5,869 bases of DNA from a bacterium (GTDB lineage: Bacteria > Bacillota_I > Bacilli_A > Acholeplasmatales > JAEDCM01), in assembly GCA_024695185.1 (NCBI GenBank), contig JAILIR010000131.1, positions 1 through 5,869 of the forward strand. The letters are read 5' to 3'. The position numbers and the translations under genes were made by a program. The notes under the pieces were generated by a model. That model was not told the DNA's origin. It saw only the letters and a program-made list of their open reading frames with translations, and did no database searches. This document shows positions 5,835 to 5,869 of this stretch, piece after piece (within the stretch, counting starts at the first letter, position 1; each line of letters starts with the position of its first letter).

Positions 5835-5869
5835 CACAAAATTATCACATTCATTTAGTAGAATGGAGG
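5835..5869 (+). promoter_or_regulatory. Spacer with ribosome binding site for a gene beyond the window (probable second tatD)
   Basis: These 35 bases match the mirror spacer between left ybaK and left tatD (1904-1938) at 30 of 35 positions by hand count. They end in GGAGG, at the mirror of the tatD ribosome site. By symmetry a start codon is expected around 5874-5876. No terminator is visible after ybaK, so transcription should continue. Confidence 0.7.

Larger units (their letters stand above)
3887..5869 (+). repeat. Right arm of long inverted duplication (cysK-cysE-ybaK and spacer)
   Basis: Inverted counterpart of 1904-3886. The longest exact stretch I found is 58 bases, 3915-3972 (mirror 3801-3858), holding the extended -10, leader, ribosome site and first cysK codons. 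Elsewhere the arms differ at about one base in ten in the part I counted. Confidence 0.95.

Noticed and set aside
1904..5869. Insertion sequence or composite transposon
   Set aside because: The repeated arms carry only metabolic genes; no transposase, recombinase or target-site duplication is visible.

Overview
The window is strongly AT-rich, with A/T-ending codons (AGA, TTA, AAA), clear GGAGG-type ribosome binding sites and tightly packed genes that overlap at TAATG or ATGA junctions. Tryptophan is encoded by TGG and one gene appears to end in TGA, so the standard bacterial code fits. Together these suggest a low-GC member of the Bacillota (Bacilli, Erysipelotrichia or uncultured gut lineages related to Mollicutes). 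This placement is inferred from composition and gene style only.

The dominant feature is a long inverted duplication. Three genes, cysK (cysteine synthase), cysE (membrane-anchored serine O-acetyltransferase) and ybaK (Cys-tRNA(Pro) deacylase), lie on the minus strand from 3817 down to 1939 and again on the plus strand from 3956 to 5834. Every gene boundary obeys x + x' = 7773, an axis at 3886.5. The copies are not identical: the proteins differ at 15/286, 7/185 and 13/153 positions. Homology continues past both ybaK stops and still runs at the right window edge, so the duplication is larger than what is visible. Between the two cysK starts is a 138-base bidirectional promoter region with one extended -10 promoter per direction and a short stem-loop almost on the axis.

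Region by region: 1-1127 (minus) is a partial HtrA/DegP-like trypsin-fold lipoprotein with a PDZ domain; 1124-1897 (minus) is a TatD-family nuclease; 1939-3817 (minus) is ybaK, cysE and cysK; 3818-3955 holds the divergent promoters; 3956-5834 (plus) is the second cysK-cysE-ybaK; 5835-5869 is a spacer ending in a GGAGG ribosome binding site, probably for a second tatD just outside the window.

The minus-strand genes look like one five-gene operon (cysK-cysE-ybaK-tatD-protease), with spacings of -1, -1, 41 and -4 bases and no visible terminator. CysE makes O-acetylserine, CysK turns it into cysteine with sulfide, and YbaK clears cysteine wrongly loaded on tRNA(Pro), so the first three genes form a cysteine synthesis and quality-control module. 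No transposase, CRISPR array, tRNA or rRNA was seen.
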